A stretch of DNA of 64,000 bases from Pseudomonas sp. RSB 5.4 (GCF_037126175.1 NZ_CP146986.1:1206501-1270500), one strand, 5' to 3'; positions 46,916 to 57,824 are shown, counted from the first letter of the stretch. Numbers and translations: made by a program. Notes: generated by a model from the sequence alone, not told the origin.

Positions 46916-47866
46916 CTAGAAAAACGCCAGGGTCATGTTGACGGCAATGCCGTTGCCTTCAGGGCGGTTCTTGGTGTCGAACTCCGGCACCCAGCGCGCA
47001 CTGAAGCTCGCCTGGGCGTCGGCGAATTTACCGGCCCATGCCACCACCGGACCGGCGCCGACGGAGCGGCCACGGAAGCCATTCAGGCTGTCGGCGGTCT
47101 GGCCCTTGTCGTCGGTGACCTGCTGGATATAGCCGGCCGCCAGGCCGGCGCTCCAGCCACTGCCGAAGCCGTGAGTCCACAAGGCATCGAGGGTGAAGAT
47201 GTTGCCGTTGCGATAATCGGTGGCAGTGTTCTGGGTGTAGAACTCCAGGCCACTGGACAGGGTGAACTCGCCACCCTTGCCGTCCAGATGGGTGAAGGCC
47301 ACGGTGGGCATGAACGTGTAATTGTTCTGCCCCGGGTTGGCCAGGCGATTGTCGTTGTAGGCGCCGGTCGGCACGTAGATCGGCAGGGAGAACGCGATGT
47401 GGTTCAACTCGTCGAAGTGGTAGCCGGCGGCAATCGGGGTGACCAGCGCGTCAGCGAACTGGGTGCCGGAATCGCTGGTCCCGAGGGTGCGTCCGCGCGG
47501 GCCGGTGATGGCCGCGTCGATGTCGGTGTACTGCAGCGGAACACCGATTGCCGAGGCGAAGTTCCATGGGCCTTTGCCGGTGTCCCAGATGTGCGTCAGG
47601 TTGGTCATGGTGTAGGAGACTTTCATGTCGATCCCGGCACTGACTTCACCGGAAATCGGCGCGCCGCGACTGCCCTTGAGCGATCCGTCGTACCAGATGC
47701 TGGTCACCGAGACGACCCAGCCCGGTTCCGGCGGGATGATCCCGGCGTTGGAATACACCTGTTGCCCGGTAATCGGCCGGCCCACGCCACCCTCGGCTGC
47801 ATAGAGTTGAGTACTGCCGATCATGCACAGCGCCAGCAGCGGACGCACAACGTTAGGCTTGACCAT
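46916..47866 (-). CDS. SphA/MetA-type outer-membrane channel
   Basis: The 316-residue protein has a signal peptide (LLALCMIGSTQLYAAE) and a beta-barrel with a C-terminal Phe (VNMTLAFF). GWVVSVTSIWYDGSLKG and YHFDELNHIAFSLPIYVPTGAYN are typical of the phenol MetA-pathway/SphA family, which imports aromatic or hydrophobic compounds. GGAG lies six bases before ATG 47866. It follows the first DUF1254 gene by 12 bases. Substrate unknown, though a sulfate ester for the sulfatase is a reasonable idea. Confidence 0.82.
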   Translation of the reverse strand: MVKPNVVRPLLALCMIGSTQLYAAEGGVGRPITGQQVYSNAGIIPPEPGWVVSVTSIWYDGSLKGSRGAPISGEVSAGIDMKVSYTMTNLTHIWDTGKGPWNFASAIGVPLQYTDIDAAITGPRGRTLGTSDSGTQFADALVTPIAAGYHFDELNHIAFSLPIYVPTGAYNDNRLANPGQNNYTFMPTVAFTHLDGKGGEFTLSSGLEFYTQNTATDYRNGNIFTLDALWTHGFGSGWSAGLAAGYIQQVTDDKGQTADSLNGFRGRSVGAGPVVAWAGKFADAQASFSARWVPEFDTKNRPEGNGIAVNMTLAFF

Positions 47867-47878
47867 CACTGGCTCCGT

Positions 47879-49282
47879 TTATTGTTTTGAGTTGACCGGG
47901 GTGAGCAACGGCATTTTCCACTCGCCGCTGGCCACTTCCGGTTTCGGCAGGTACAGGCGCAACACGCCGTAGAACGGCCCGTTCGGTGCCGGCAGCCAGT
48001 TGGCTTGCTTGTCCTTGCCGGGATTGTTGTGCTGCACGTAGAGGGTCAGTCCGCCGTCGGCATCGAGCTTGAGATCCGGCAGCATTCGCGAGTTGATCAG
48101 GTAGCGATTGAGCGGGTTGGCCACCAGTAATTTGCTCTTGCCGTCGTACATGGTCAGCGACCAGAAGGCGTCGGCCGGCGGCAGGGCGCCCTTGTCGAAA
48201 TGCAGGGTGTAGTCGTGTTTCGCTGCGTCGGCCGGCTGGCCGTCCTTGTCGACGAAATAGCCGATGTAGTTCGCTTCTTCAGCGGAGTTGCCGAAGATGC
48301 CCATGTTGGCGCCGGCGTAGCGATACAGATAATTGCCCTTGAGGTGATCACGGGTGCCGAACAGATCGCCGCTGCTGATTTGGTGCGTGTCGACCTTGTC
48401 TTTCTTGAACGCGGCGAATTCGACCTTGGCGTCACTGATGCCGTCTTCGAGGGCCTTGCGTTGCTCGGCGCTGAGCTGTTTCAGGTCGAACGGCTGACCG
48501 GCACCGATGCCGATTCTGGCGAAGCGTGCGAGCAGGTCTTTTTCGACATCCTGCGGCGGGGTGAAAGCGAGCATGAAGTTCAGGTAGCGGAACAGCTCCG
48601 GGGTTTCGCTCATGGTCGGCGTCGGTTTCGGCCAACTGACTTTCGGTGCCGGCGCCGGGGCTTTCTGTTTCACATAGTGGCTCAGGGGTTCGACCTTGTA
48701 GCCTTTCTGGATCTGCTTGACCTTGCCCAGATCTTTTTCGTCGAACAGCTGCGTGCGATACAGCGCGTAGGCGATGTTGCTTTCACTGCGCACCAGCCGG
48801 TCGATGTTGATCGGTTGCTGACCCTGCCAGTCAGGCCCGGCGATCATGAAGTGGCCACCGTTATTACCGGTACTGCGGGTGCCCAGGTAAGCGAAGTTCT
48901 GCGTGTAGGCATCGATCAGTTGCACTGAGTAATAACGGTGCTCTTCGATCGGCGGCAAGGTCAGGATCAGCGGTTCGCTGCGCAGGTCCATCCAGACGAA
49001 CGAGTAGGGCGTGTCGGCGTTCGGCGTGACGAACGCGGTGTCTTTGGCAGTGAAAGCCTTGGCAGTGTTGCCGATCTGGTTGAACGGTGCCTTGAAGTTC
49101 GGGCTCTTGCTGTCCACGGCCTGGGTGTACAGGGTCTTGTACATCTCCACGACCGGGAAGCCATAAAGATAGGCGTCCTTGGCGATGCCGCGGGCTTCTT
49201 CGGGGCTGGCGCTGAAATCGGCCCAGGCGCTGCTGCTCAGGGCGAGGGTCAGGCCAGTCAGCAATAGATTGCGTGCGTTCAT
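47879..49282 (-). CDS. DUF1254/DUF1214 exported protein, copy A
   Basis: The 467-residue protein has a signal peptide (LLLTGLTLALSSSAWA). A DUF1254 domain (about 40-170) begins ARGIAKDAYLYGFPVVEMYK and continues with TPNADTPYSFVWMDLRSEPL. A DUF1214 domain (about 330-450) ends with PGKDKQANWLPAPNGPFYGV. The families are common in soil bacteria and unassigned; a hydrolytic or binding role is often guessed. It follows copy B by 13 bases. Confidence 0.9.
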   Translation of the reverse strand: MNARNLLLTGLTLALSSSAWADFSASPEEARGIAKDAYLYGFPVVEMYKTLYTQAVDSKSPNFKAPFNQIGNTAKAFTAKDTAFVTPNADTPYSFVWMDLRSEPLILTLPPIEEHRYYSVQLIDAYTQNFAYLGTRSTGNNGGHFMIAGPDWQGQQPINIDRLVRSESNIAYALYRTQLFDEKDLGKVKQIQKGYKVEPLSHYVKQKAPAPAPKVSWPKPTPTMSETPELFRYLNFMLAFTPPQDVEKDLLARFARIGIGAGQPFDLKQLSAEQRKALEDGISDAKVEFAAFKKDKVDTHQISSGDLFGTRDHLKGNYLYRYAGANMGIFGNSAEEANYIGYFVDKDGQPADAAKHDYTLHFDKGALPPADAFWSLTMYDGKSKLLVANPLNRYLINSRMLPDLKLDADGGLTLYVQHNNPGKDKQANWLPAPNGPFYGVLRLYLPKPEVASGEWKMPLLTPVNSKQ

Positions 49283-49295
49283 ACGGCGTCCTTAT

Positions 49296-50747
49296 TCATT
49301 GCACGACAGTGATGTCATCGAGTTTCCAGCTCTTGTCGAAATAGGCTTCGGTCGGCGCGTACAGGCGGAAATAGCTGAACCAGTGCTTGCCGGGTAGCGT
49401 TTGCACCCAGTTGCTCTCGAAGCCTTTGGGTGCGGTCGGGCCGAAGTACAGGTCCACCGAGCCGTCGGCATTCTTTTTCAAGTCCTGACGCGAGGACAGG
49501 TCGGCCTTGCGCTGCGGGTTGTCGATCAGGCAACGGCTGTCGATGTCGTACACGGTCATCGACCAGAACTGCTTGGCCGGCGGGTTGGCGTCGACGTGCA
49601 GGCGATACGTCTTGCCGCCGTCGAGCCAGTCACCCTTGGCGTCGGTGTAGGCGCCGAGGTAGGTCTGGCCGAGGCCCGGGGTCTTGGAGACCATGCCTTT
49701 GGTGTTGGTCACCGCTTCGTAGAACCAGGCGCTGCGTTCCCACAACTGGTCGTAATAGGCCACGCGTTGCGACGGTTCGGCGATGTTCAGCACCGTGTCC
49801 CAATGCCGGTCGGGCCAGTACTGCGCGTCAGGAAAACGCTTGGCAAAGGTGTTGGCCTTGGCGATCAGTTCACCGACCTGCGCGCCGGACTCCAGGGCCT
49901 GACGCTGCTGGGTGTTGGGGTTGAACGGTTTGTCCTTCTCGATGCCGAGACTGGCGAGCATCGCCATGTAGAAGCGGTCACGTTCATTGACCGGTTCTTT
50001 CTGGATGATCTGGTGCAGCCGCTGCCAGTAAGCGATGCCGCGCGGCTGGGTACCTGACCACTTTTTACCGTCAGGCGACAGCAGGCGGGTTTTGCTCGGC
50101 TCGGCACGTTTGGCGTACGGGTACATCTTGAATTGCTCGACCAGCGCCTTGCCTTTGGCCGGATCCGGATCCAGCACCCGGAAGCCCACCAGCACGTTCA
50201 TGGTTTCCGATTTGGCCAGGTAATACTTGTCGGCATCGTCTGGTGGTTCCGCGCCCGGTGGCAGCACCAGGTATTTGCCGCCCTGGCCTTTGTCCGGGCC
50301 GGTCTGGCCCATGTCGATGATCGCCCGCTGCCAGAAATCGCCAATGCCGCCGGCGGTCGGTCCCGGTGGCAGTTCAATCACCAGCGGCCCGGTTTCGCTG
50401 AGGTCGACGAAACCGAGAATGTACGGCGTGGTGGCATTGGCGGTGATCACGCCGAGCTTGTCTTCGTAGCTGTCGAGCACCAGCAGATCGCCGCTGCGCG
50501 CGCCGAGCTTGTCGCGAAACTCTCCCTGCCATTGCGCGTAGGACACCAGCGGCAAGGCCCACAGGTAACTCTGGGTCGCCTGCTGGAAATCCAGCTCGGC
50601 GTAGAGTTTGGCAATCGACTCATGCGCCGGCAGCTCGCCTTCCATGGCGATCTTGCCGATACGGGTGTCGAGCTCCTGAGCACCGACGCCGCAGCTGGCG
50701 AACAGGGTCATCAGGCTGAAACCGGCGGCGCGTAAAGCGATGTGCAT
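49296..50747 (-). CDS. DUF1254/DUF1214 exported protein, copy B
   Basis: The 483-residue protein has a signal peptide with a Cys (LMTLFASCGVGAQE). DUF1254 comprises about residues 55-190, including QSYLWALPLVSYAQWQGEF and ITANATTPYILGFVDLSETG; DUF1214 lies at about 355-465 with KQFWSMTVYDIDSRCLID. It is clearly distant from copy A, so the pair is old, not a recent duplication. It is placed between the porin-like gene (10 bases) and copy A. Confidence 0.9.
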   Translation of the reverse strand: MHIALRAAGFSLMTLFASCGVGAQELDTRIGKIAMEGELPAHESIAKLYAELDFQQATQSYLWALPLVSYAQWQGEFRDKLGARSGDLLVLDSYEDKLGVITANATTPYILGFVDLSETGPLVIELPPGPTAGGIGDFWQRAIIDMGQTGPDKGQGGKYLVLPPGAEPPDDADKYYLAKSETMNVLVGFRVLDPDPAKGKALVEQFKMYPYAKRAEPSKTRLLSPDGKKWSGTQPRGIAYWQRLHQIIQKEPVNERDRFYMAMLASLGIEKDKPFNPNTQQRQALESGAQVGELIAKANTFAKRFPDAQYWPDRHWDTVLNIAEPSQRVAYYDQLWERSAWFYEAVTNTKGMVSKTPGLGQTYLGAYTDAKGDWLDGGKTYRLHVDANPPAKQFWSMTVYDIDSRCLIDNPQRKADLSSRQDLKKNADGSVDLYFGPTAPKGFESNWVQTLPGKHWFSYFRLYAPTEAYFDKSWKLDDITVVQ

Positions 50748-50757
50748 GGCGATGTCC

Positions 50758-51549
50758 TTATTTTCCGAATGTCACGTTGATCCCTGCGAACAGGGTGAAC
50801 TGCGGCACACCATCGCCTTTGCGTTCGACGGTCCACTGCGGTTCGAGGAAGGCGTTGAGAATATTGCTGCCGGACTTCCAGACCTTGCCCGCACCCAGGC
50901 CGATCGGGATGTAGTGAGTGTTGTTCTTCAGGTCGAAAGTCCAGGTGCCGGTGGAGCGCAGGTACCAGCCCTTGTCGAGGTTATGGATGATGAAGGGCTG
51001 CAGGGTTGCGGTTTCGACATGCGCGCGGTCGTGGTCACCGGCAAACGAACTCTGGTACTGCACCAGCGCGCCGAGCAGGCCACGCGGTGACGAATCAATC
51101 GCCACGGCGGCGAGGCCGGCCTGCCACTTGCCGGTGCCCAGTTCATCCTCGGCGGCGGTCGGCGCGGTGATCTGCGGGCCGATGCCCAACTGCACGCCTT
51201 CGGTCTTGAGCAGGAAGATGTCGAACAGGTTGAGGTCGCCAATCCCCGTGCTGTAGCCGCCGTGCGGATCGGGGCGGGTGCTGATCGGCATCGTTGCGCG
51301 CAGCAATTGCGGTACGCCGATGAAATCATTGGGCGCAATCGGCAAAGTACCGCGCAGCAAGGCATCATTGGTGTGCAGGTTGCTGTCGAACAGCTTCGGC
51401 GTGTAGTAATCCTGCAGGTTGGCGCCGGGCGCCAGGTTCAGCGGGTTGTTGCTTTTGTTGGCCTCTTCGGCGTTATTCGCTAGGGCACAAAATACAGGCG
51501 CCAGCGAACCCGCCAGCAGCAAGGCGCGAATCCCCAATTTTTTCGACAT
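50758..51549 (-). CDS. outer-membrane-type protein, first gene of the sulfatase/MoxR operon
   Basis: The 263-residue product has a signal peptide (cleaved near ALANN) and a strand-rich body ending in LFAGINVTFGK. Segments such as TGIGDLNLFDIFLLKTEG and GIGPQITAPTAAEDELG resemble MetA-pathway-type or neuromedin-like outer-membrane proteins. ATG 51549 has GGGGAT just upstream. It opens a minus-strand unit of 12 genes with gaps of at most 71 bases. A barrel that carries the substrate into the periplasm is likely, but the family match is weak. Confidence 0.72.
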   Translation of the reverse strand: MSKKLGIRALLLAGSLAPVFCALANNAEEANKSNNPLNLAPGANLQDYYTPKLFDSNLHTNDALLRGTLPIAPNDFIGVPQLLRATMPISTRPDPHGGYSTGIGDLNLFDIFLLKTEGVQLGIGPQITAPTAAEDELGTGKWQAGLAAVAIDSSPRGLLGALVQYQSSFAGDHDRAHVETATLQPFIIHNLDKGWYLRSTGTWTFDLKNNTHYIPIGLGAGKVWKSGSNILNAFLEPQWTVERKGDGVPQFTLFAGINVTFGK

Positions 51550-51887
51550 GATCCCCGTTTCCCTGGTGGCTACTGCATGGACGACCCGGCACTTTTCGGC
51601 CGTTGGGCGTATTTCCTTTTTTATCAAGCCTGTAGGACACGTCTGATTGACGCTAGCAGCTAATGGGGAGTTAGCCAGTCGAAGGGATTAATTCTTTGGT
51701 TTTGTGTACGGCTTCGCAGTCGAATGGTGAACTGATCAATTAAATGAGTGTTGTCAGTGATGACGCTTTCGCGGGCAAGCCACGCTCCCACAGGTATCGA
51801 GTCGGTCATAGGATTTGTGAACGCTTCAATACCTGTGGGAGCGTGGCTTGCCCGCGATGGCAATTTCAAATTCAACGTGGCGTTGGA
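51550..51887. other. 338-base intergenic region upstream of the sulfatase/MoxR operon
   Basis: This holds the REP pair at 51762-51860 and should contain the operon promoter on the minus strand. I could not assign -35 and -10 boxes with confidence. TTGATA lies at about 51625 with no good partner. Confidence 0.5.
51762..51860. repeat. REP pair, variant of family 1
   Basis: Inverted copies of TGTGGGAGCGTGGCTTGCCC, slightly different from the common form, with a 45-base middle. Confidence 0.95.
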
Positions 51888-52313
51888 TCAGGCATTTTTC
51901 TTCGCTTGCTCGCGAACACGCTCTTCCTGCGCCCGCGCCTCAGGAGTGAACTCGGCGCCGAAGTCCTCGGCGGAGAAAATCTGGCGGATCTCGATATCAG
52001 AATCTCCCGGCATCGGATTCGGGCAGCGCTTGACCCATTCGATGGCTTCTTCTTTCGACTTCACTTCCCAGATCCAGTACCCGGCTACCAGCTCCTTGGT
52101 TTGGATGAACGGGCCGTCGATGACCGTGCGCTTGTCGCCGGAGAAATGCACGCGCGCGCCTTTGCTGCTCGGGTGCAGGCCATCGGCGTCGATGAGGATG
52201 CCGGCCTTGACCAGTTCTTCGTTGAAGTTGCCCATGGCGGTGATCAGCTCTTCACTGGGCATGATGCCGGCTTCGGAGTCGGCGCTGGCTTTGACAAGGA
52301 TCATGAATCGCAT
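51888..52313 (-). CDS. YciI/DGPF-domain protein
   Basis: The 141-residue protein starts MRFMILVKASADSEAGIMPS and contains VIDGPFIQTKELVAGYWIWE, the DGPF motif, then EEAIEWVKRCPNP. This is the DGPF/YCII-related family (ferredoxin-like, dimeric) with no settled function. GGAG is eight bases before the ATG. It is not linked to the neighbouring operons. Confidence 0.9.
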   Translation of the reverse strand: MRFMILVKASADSEAGIMPSEELITAMGNFNEELVKAGILIDADGLHPSSKGARVHFSGDKRTVIDGPFIQTKELVAGYWIWEVKSKEEAIEWVKRCPNPMPGDSDIEIRQIFSAEDFGAEFTPEARAQEERVREQAKKNA

Positions 52314-52637
52314 GGTGGTTTCTCCAGGGAATGGGGGGATTCACTACGTAGTCGAACGGTCACCTCACGAATCGACAGACCTTCTAAATAAATGATGCAG
52401 ATCCGCGAAGATCAGTGTGGGAGCGAGCTTGCTCGCGAAGACGGCGGCACATTCAGCATAGCGTTGCCTGGCAGATTGCTTTCGCGAGCAAGCTCGCTCC
52501 CACAGGATTTGCGGTTGTATACAGTTTTTTGCGTAGCCCCCTGACAATTTTCATTCAGGGCATAGGTCGTCGGACAATTTCGTGGTTAACTTCGGCCTCT
52601 TGCATGCTCAATAACCACGTTAAGAAGGACTAAAGTC
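52314..52637. other. 324-base intergenic region before tpx
   Basis: It contains the REP pair at 52415-52505 and the leaders of two divergent genes. No gene is seen. Confidence 0.6.
52415..52505. repeat. REP pair, family 1 variant
   Basis: Inverted copies of TGTGGGAGCGAGCTTGCTCG, in which one base of the common head is changed on both arms. Confidence 0.95.
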
Positions 52638-53138
52638 ATGGCTCAAGTCACCCTCAAAGGCAACCCGGTTCAAGTCAACGGCCAGTTGCCACAAGCCGGT
52701 TCCAAGGCGCCAGCCTTTTCTCTGGTTGCCGGCAATCTGTCCGACGTCACCCTGAAAGACTTTGCCGGCAAGCGCAAAGTGCTGAACATCTTCCCAAGCG
52801 TCGACACTCCGACCTGCGCGACTTCGGTACGCAAGTTCAACGCTCAGGCCAACGAACTGGCCAACACCGTGGTGCTGTGCATCTCGGCTGACCTGCCATT
52901 CGCCCAAGCCCGCTTCTGCGGCGCCGAAGGCCTGGAAAACGTGCAGAACCTGTCGACCCTGCGCGGCGCCGAGTTCATCGAGAACTACGGTGTAGCCATC
53001 GCTGATGGCCCGCTCAAAGGCCTGACCGCCCGCGCCGTGGTGGTGCTGGACGAGAACGACAACGTGCTGCACAGCGAGCTGGTCAAGGAAATCGCTGAAG
53101 AGCCGAACTACGACGCAGCACTCGCCGTACTGAAATAA
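52638..53138 (+). CDS. tpx: thiol peroxidase Tpx
   Basis: The 166-residue protein is a Tpx-type 2-Cys peroxiredoxin. It has the peroxidatic Cys60 in [10 protein letters not shown] and the resolving Cys94 in QARFCGAEG, the normal positions. It reduces hydroperoxides in the cytoplasm with thioredoxin. AAGGA precedes the ATG by about ten bases. A rho-independent terminator follows, so it is monocistronic. Confidence 0.97.
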   Translation: MAQVTLKGNPVQVNGQLPQAGSKAPAFSLVAGNLSDVTLKDFAGKRKVLNIFPSVDTPTCATSVRKFNAQANELANTVVLCISADLPFAQARFCGAEGLENVQNLSTLRGAEFIENYGVAIADGPLKGLTARAVVVLDENDNVLHSELVKEIAEEPNYDAALAVLK

Positions 53139-53155
53139 GCGCTTTTACAATTGTT

Positions 53156-53189
53156 AACGGCCTGGCCCTGTCCAGGCCGTTTTCATTTG
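53156..53189 (+). terminator. rho-independent terminator of tpx
   Basis: A 10-bp stem AACGGCCTGG/CCAGGCCGTT with a six-base loop is followed by TTCATTTG. Confidence 0.88.
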
Positions 53190-53314
53190 TGTATCAGTGT
53201 CTTGGCTCACACCTTGTAACGTAAGTTGAAAGTAAATAGCCGGTAAAGCTGCTTTGCTTAAGTCCCGTCAGTGCTTATCGTTCAGCCTCCCGTAAAAAGA
53301 AGCCCACGCGCCCA

Positions 53315-54622
53315 ATGGTAAATCACTCCATGCAATCGTCCTCCCGTAACTCTCGTCGCTGGCTGTTGAGCCTGCTTGTGCTGCTGATCATCGCCGCTTT
53401 GTGCTGGAAATTCTGGCCCGCCGGTTCAGCCCACAAGGAGGGCGCGCAGAAAGCTGCTGCCGGCCACACCGGGCGTTCGGGGATGATGCGGCCGGGCTTC
53501 GGCGGCGCGGCCGGGCCGATTCCGGTGCGTGTGGCGCCGGCGGTCACGGGTGACTTCCCGCTGTATTACAAGGCGCTGGGCACGGTCACTGCGCTCAATA
53601 CCATCAATGTGCGCAGCCGGGTGGGCGGCGAACTGGTGAAGATCAATTTCGAGGAAGGGCAGATGGTCAAGGCCGGCGACCTGCTGGCAGAGATCGATCC
53701 GCGTCCTTATCAGAATGCCTTGCTCCAGGCTGAAGGCACCTTGCTGCAGAATCAGGCGCAGTTGAAAAACGCACAGGTCGACGTCGAGCGTTATCGTGGC
53801 CTGTATAAGGAAGACAGTATCGCCAAACAGACTCTGGACACCGCCGAAGCGCTGGTCGGCCAGTATCTGGGCACGGTCAAGACCAATCAGGCGGCGGTCA
53901 ACGACGCCAAGCTCAATCTCGAATTCACCAAGATCCGCGCACCGATTGCCGGTCGTGTCGGCCTGCGTCAGCTCGACGTCGGCAACCTGGTGGCGGCGAA
54001 CGACACCACGTTCCTCGCCGTCATTACCCAGACTCAGCCAATCAGCGTGGTGTTCACCCTGCCGGAAAACAATCTGGAAACCGTGCTGGCGCGTTACCAC
54101 AGCGGCGCCAAACTGCCCGCTGAGGCATGGGATCGTGGCGACACCAAAATTCAGGCCACCGGCGTCCTGCAAAGTCTCGACAACCAGATCGACGTCACCA
54201 CCGGTACCCTGAAGTTCAAGGCCCGTTACGATAACCGCGACCAGTCGCTGTTCCCCAATCAGTTCGTCAACGTGCACCTGTTGGCCGACACCCTCAAGGG
54301 TGTAGTGCTGGCACCGTCCGCAGCCATCCAGTTCGGCACCAATGGCACCTTCGTCTATGCAATGGACGGCGACAAAAAAGTCACCATCCGCCAACTGAAG
54401 ATCGGCGCGAGCGATGGCAACAACACGGTGATCACCGAAGGTCTCGCCGCGGGCGACCGCGTGGTGCTCGAAGGCACCGACCGCTTGAAGGAGGGCAGTG
54501 AAGTCGAAGTGGTCAACGACAGCAATGACGTGCCGACAACGCCGACCGAACACCTGCAAGGCAAGCCCGCTGCCAGCGCGCATGACACCGCCTCGACAGA
54601 CAAGGCCAAGAAGGGCGCATGA
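53315..54622 (+). CDS. muxA: MuxA periplasmic adaptor of an RND pump
   Basis: The 435-residue protein has one N-terminal helix ([17 protein letters not shown]), a Gly-rich linker, then the membrane-fusion pattern: a lipoyl half-motif ([17 protein letters not shown]), an alpha-hairpin, a second lipoyl half ([20 protein letters not shown]), barrel and membrane-proximal domains. This is the MdtA/MuxA family. It is the first of four genes; the muxB ATG overlaps its stop in ATGA. ATG 53315 lacks a good ribosome site; ATG 53330 (MQSSS) is an alternative. Confidence 0.92.
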   Translation: MVNHSMQSSSRNSRRWLLSLLVLLIIAALCWKFWPAGSAHKEGAQKAAAGHTGRSGMMRPGFGGAAGPIPVRVAPAVTGDFPLYYKALGTVTALNTINVRSRVGGELVKINFEEGQMVKAGDLLAEIDPRPYQNALLQAEGTLLQNQAQLKNAQVDVERYRGLYKEDSIAKQTLDTAEALVGQYLGTVKTNQAAVNDAKLNLEFTKIRAPIAGRVGLRQLDVGNLVAANDTTFLAVITQTQPISVVFTLPENNLETVLARYHSGAKLPAEAWDRGDTKIQATGVLQSLDNQIDVTTGTLKFKARYDNRDQSLFPNQFVNVHLLADTLKGVVLAPSAAIQFGTNGTFVYAMDGDKKVTIRQLKIGASDGNNTVITEGLAAGDRVVLEGTDRLKEGSEVEVVNDSNDVPTTPTEHLQGKPAASAHDTASTDKAKKGA

Positions 54623-57600
54623 ACATTTCGCGGCTGTTCATCCTCCGTCCGGTAGCGACCACCCTGAGCATGCTGGCCATTGTTCTGGCCGGCCTGATTG
54701 CCTATCGCCTGCTGCCGGTCTCGGCATTGCCGCAGGTCGATTACCCGACCATTCGCGTCATGACCCTGTACCCCGGCGCCAGTCCGGACGTGATGACCAG
54801 TGCCGTCACCGCGCCGCTCGAACGCCAGTTCGGGCAGATGCCGGGCCTTACGCAAATGGCCTCGACCAGTTCCGGCGGCGCTTCAGTGCTGACCCTGCGT
54901 TTCAGCCTCGACATCAACATGGACGTCGCCGAACAGCAGGTGCAAGCCGCGATCAACGCCGCGACCAACCTGCTGCCGAGCGACCTGCCGGCGCCGCCGG
55001 TGTACAACAAGGTCAACCCGGCGGATACCCCGGTGCTGACCCTGGCGATCACCTCGAAAACCATGCTTCTGCCCAAGCTTAATGATCTGGTCGATACGCG
55101 CATGGCGCAGAAGATCGCCCAGATCAGCGGCGTCGGCATGGTCAGCATTGCCGGCGGTCAGCGGCAGGCGGTGCGGATCAAGGTCAACCCGGAAGCCCTC
55201 GCGGCGAACAGCCTGAACCTGGAAGACGTGCGCACCCTGATCGGCGCGTCCAATGTCAACCAGCCGAAAGGTAACTTCGACGGCCCGACCCGGGTCTCGA
55301 TGCTCGATGCCAACGACCAGCTGACGTCGCCCAAGGACTACGCCAACCTGATCCTCGCCTACAAGAACGGCGCGCCGCTGCGTCTGAAGGATGTGGCGGA
55401 AATCGTCGACGGTGCGGAGAACGAACGTCTCGCCGCGTGGGCCAACCAGAATCAGGCTGTGCTGCTGAACATCCAGCGTCAGCCGGGCGCCAACGTGATC
55501 GAGGTGGTCGACCGGATCAAAGCGTTGCTGCCGAGCATCACCGATAACCTGCCGGCCGGCCTCGACGTCACCGTGCTCACCGACCGCACTCAGACCATCC
55601 GCGCCTCGGTTACTGACGTGCAGCACGAACTGCTGATCGCCATTGCGTTGGTGGTGATGGTGACCTTCCTCTTTCTACGGCGTGCCAGCGCGACGATCAT
55701 TCCGTCGGTAGCGGTGCCGCTGTCGCTGATCGGTACGTTTGGCGTGATGTATCTCGCCGGGTTCTCGGTCAACAACCTGACCTTGATGGCGCTGACCATC
55801 GCCACCGGTTTTGTGGTCGACGATGCGATTGTGATGTTGGAAAACATCGCGCGCTTCATCGAAGAAGGGGACAGCCCGATGCAGGCCGCGCTCAAGGGCG
55901 CGAAGCAGATTGGCTTTACCCTGATCTCCCTGACGCTGTCGCTGATTGCGGTACTGATTCCGCTGCTGTTCATGGCCGACGTGGTCGGGCGGCTGTTTCG
56001 CGAGTTCGCCATCACTCTGGCGGTGGCGATCCTGATTTCCCTGGTGGTTTCGCTGACCCTGACGCCGATGATGTGCGCGCGACTGCTCAAGCGTGAACCG
56101 CAAGAACACGAGCAGGGCCGTTTCTACCGGGCCAGTGGCGCATTCATCGACTGGATGATCGCTGCTTACGGGCGCAAGTTGCAGTGGGTGCTCAAGCACC
56201 AGCCGCTGACCCTGATGGTGGCCATCGGTACTCTGGCGCTGACCGTGTTCCTTTATATGGTTGTACCCAAGGGCTTCTTCCCGGTGCAGGACACCGGGGT
56301 GATCCAGGGCATTTCCGAGGCGCCGCAGTCGATTTCCTTCGCGGCCATGGGCGAGCGTCAGCAGGCGCTGGCCAAGGTGATTCTCGAAGATCCGGCGGTT
56401 GAAAGCCTGTCGTCCTACATCGGTGTCGACGGCGACAACGCGACGCTCAACAGCGGTCGTCTGTTGATCAACCTCAAGCCCCACGGCCAGCGTGACCTGA
56501 GCGCCACCGAGGTGATCGCGCGCCTGCAACCGCAACTGGACAAACTGGTCGGCATCCGCCTGTTCATGCAGCCGGTGCAGGATCTGACCATCGAGGATCG
56601 GGTCAGCCGGACCCAGTACCAGTTCAGCATGTCCTCACCGGATGCCGAACTGCTCAGCCAGTGGAGCGGGCGTCTGGTCGAGGCCCTGGCCCAGCGTCCG
56701 GAACTGACCGACGTTGCCAGCGACTTGCAGGATAAAGGCCTGCAGGTCTATCTGGTGATCGACCGCGACGCGGCTTCGCGTCTCGGTGTCTCGGTGCAGA
56801 ACATCACCGATGCGCTGTATGACGCCTTCGGTCAGCGGCAAATCTCCACCATTTATACGCAGGCTAGCCAGTACCGCGTGGTGCTGCAGGCGCAGGCCGG
56901 GGAGAAGATCGGGCCGGCGGCGCTGGATCAGATTCACGTCAAGACCACTGACGGTGCGCAGGTGCGCCTGTCGAGCCTGGCCCATGTCGAGGAGCGCCAG
57001 GCGCAACTGGCGATTACCCACATCGGTCAGTTCCCGGCGGTGATGATGTCGTTCAACCTGGCGCCCGGCGTGGCGCTGGGGCATGCGGTGGACATCATTG
57101 ATCAAGTGCAGAAGGACATCGGCATGCCGATTGGTGTGCAGACCCAGTTTCAGGGCGCGGCCGAAGCGTTTCAGGCCTCGCTGTCGAGCACCTTGCTGCT
57201 GATTCTCGCGGCGGTGGTGACCATGTACATCGTGCTCGGCGTGCTTTACGAAAGTTACATCCACCCGATCACCATTCTCTCGACCCTGCCGTCGGCGGCG
57301 GTCGGCGCGTTGCTGGCGTTGCTGCTCAGCGGCAATGACCTGGGCATGATCGCGATCATCGGCATCATCCTGCTGATCGGTATCGTCAAGAAGAACGCGA
57401 TCATGATGATCGACTTCGCCCTCGACGCCGAACGCACGCAGGGCATGGCACCGGAGCAGGCGATCTATCAGGCGGCGCTGCTGCGTTTTCGGCCGATTCT
57501 GATGACCACCCTGGCCGCACTGTTCGGCGCGGTGCCACTGATGCTCGCCACCGGTTCCGGGGCGGAACTGCGTCAGCCACTGGGTCTGGTAATGGTCGGA

Positions 57601-57714
57601 GGTTTGCTGGTGAGCCAGGTGCTGACCCTGTTCACCACGCCGGTGATCTATCTGTACTTCGACCGTCTCGGTCGGCGCTTTGGCAAAACCAATGCCGAAG
57701 AGGTACCGGTATGA
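54619..57714 (+). CDS. muxB: MuxB RND transporter
   Basis: The 1031-residue protein has the RND layout: 12 membrane helices and two large periplasmic loops. [20 protein letters not shown] is the conserved start, [15 protein letters not shown] carries the paired Asp residues of the proton relay, and [15 protein letters not shown] is in the fourth-type helix of the second half. It belongs to the MdtB/MuxB half of a heteromeric pair with MuxC. In P. aeruginosa MuxABC-OpmB exports aztreonam, novobiocin and other drugs. A REP lies between it and muxC. Confidence 0.95.
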   Translation: MNISRLFILRPVATTLSMLAIVLAGLIAYRLLPVSALPQVDYPTIRVMTLYPGASPDVMTSAVTAPLERQFGQMPGLTQMASTSSGGASVLTLRFSLDINMDVAEQQVQAAINAATNLLPSDLPAPPVYNKVNPADTPVLTLAITSKTMLLPKLNDLVDTRMAQKIAQISGVGMVSIAGGQRQAVRIKVNPEALAANSLNLEDVRTLIGASNVNQPKGNFDGPTRVSMLDANDQLTSPKDYANLILAYKNGAPLRLKDVAEIVDGAENERLAAWANQNQAVLLNIQRQPGANVIEVVDRIKALLPSITDNLPAGLDVTVLTDRTQTIRASVTDVQHELLIAIALVVMVTFLFLRRASATIIPSVAVPLSLIGTFGVMYLAGFSVNNLTLMALTIATGFVVDDAIVMLENIARFIEEGDSPMQAALKGAKQIGFTLISLTLSLIAVLIPLLFMADVVGRLFREFAITLAVAILISLVVSLTLTPMMCARLLKREPQEHEQGRFYRASGAFIDWMIAAYGRKLQWVLKHQPLTLMVAIGTLALTVFLYMVVPKGFFPVQDTGVIQGISEAPQSISFAAMGERQQALAKVILEDPAVESLSSYIGVDGDNATLNSGRLLINLKPHGQRDLSATEVIARLQPQLDKLVGIRLFMQPVQDLTIEDRVSRTQYQFSMSSPDAELLSQWSGRLVEALAQRPELTDVASDLQDKGLQVYLVIDRDAASRLGVSVQNITDALYDAFGQRQISTIYTQASQYRVVLQAQAGEKIGPAALDQIHVKTTDGAQVRLSSLAHVEERQAQLAITHIGQFPAVMMSFNLAPGVALGHAVDIIDQVQKDIGMPIGVQTQFQGAAEAFQASLSSTLLLILAAVVTMYIVLGVLYESYIHPITILSTLPSAAVGALLALLLSGNDLGMIAIIGIILLIGIVKKNAIMMIDFALDAERTQGMAPEQAIYQAALLRFRPILMTTLAALFGAVPLMLATGSGAELRQPLGLVMVGGLLVSQVLTLFTTPVIYLYFDRLGRRFGKTNAEEVPV

Positions 57715-57734
57715 CTGTCTGGACACATTCCCCC

Positions 57735-57824
57735 TGTGGGAGCGGGCTTGCTCGCGAAAGCGCTGTATCAGGCGACATGAATGTTGAATGTCAGACCGTA
57801 TTCGCGAGCAAGCCCGCTCCCACA
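57735..57824. repeat. REP pair, family 1, inside the mux operon
   Basis: Inverted copies of TGTGGGAGCGGGCTTGCTCG lie in the gap of 142 bases between muxB and muxC, two genes that should be co-transcribed. Confidence 0.95.
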
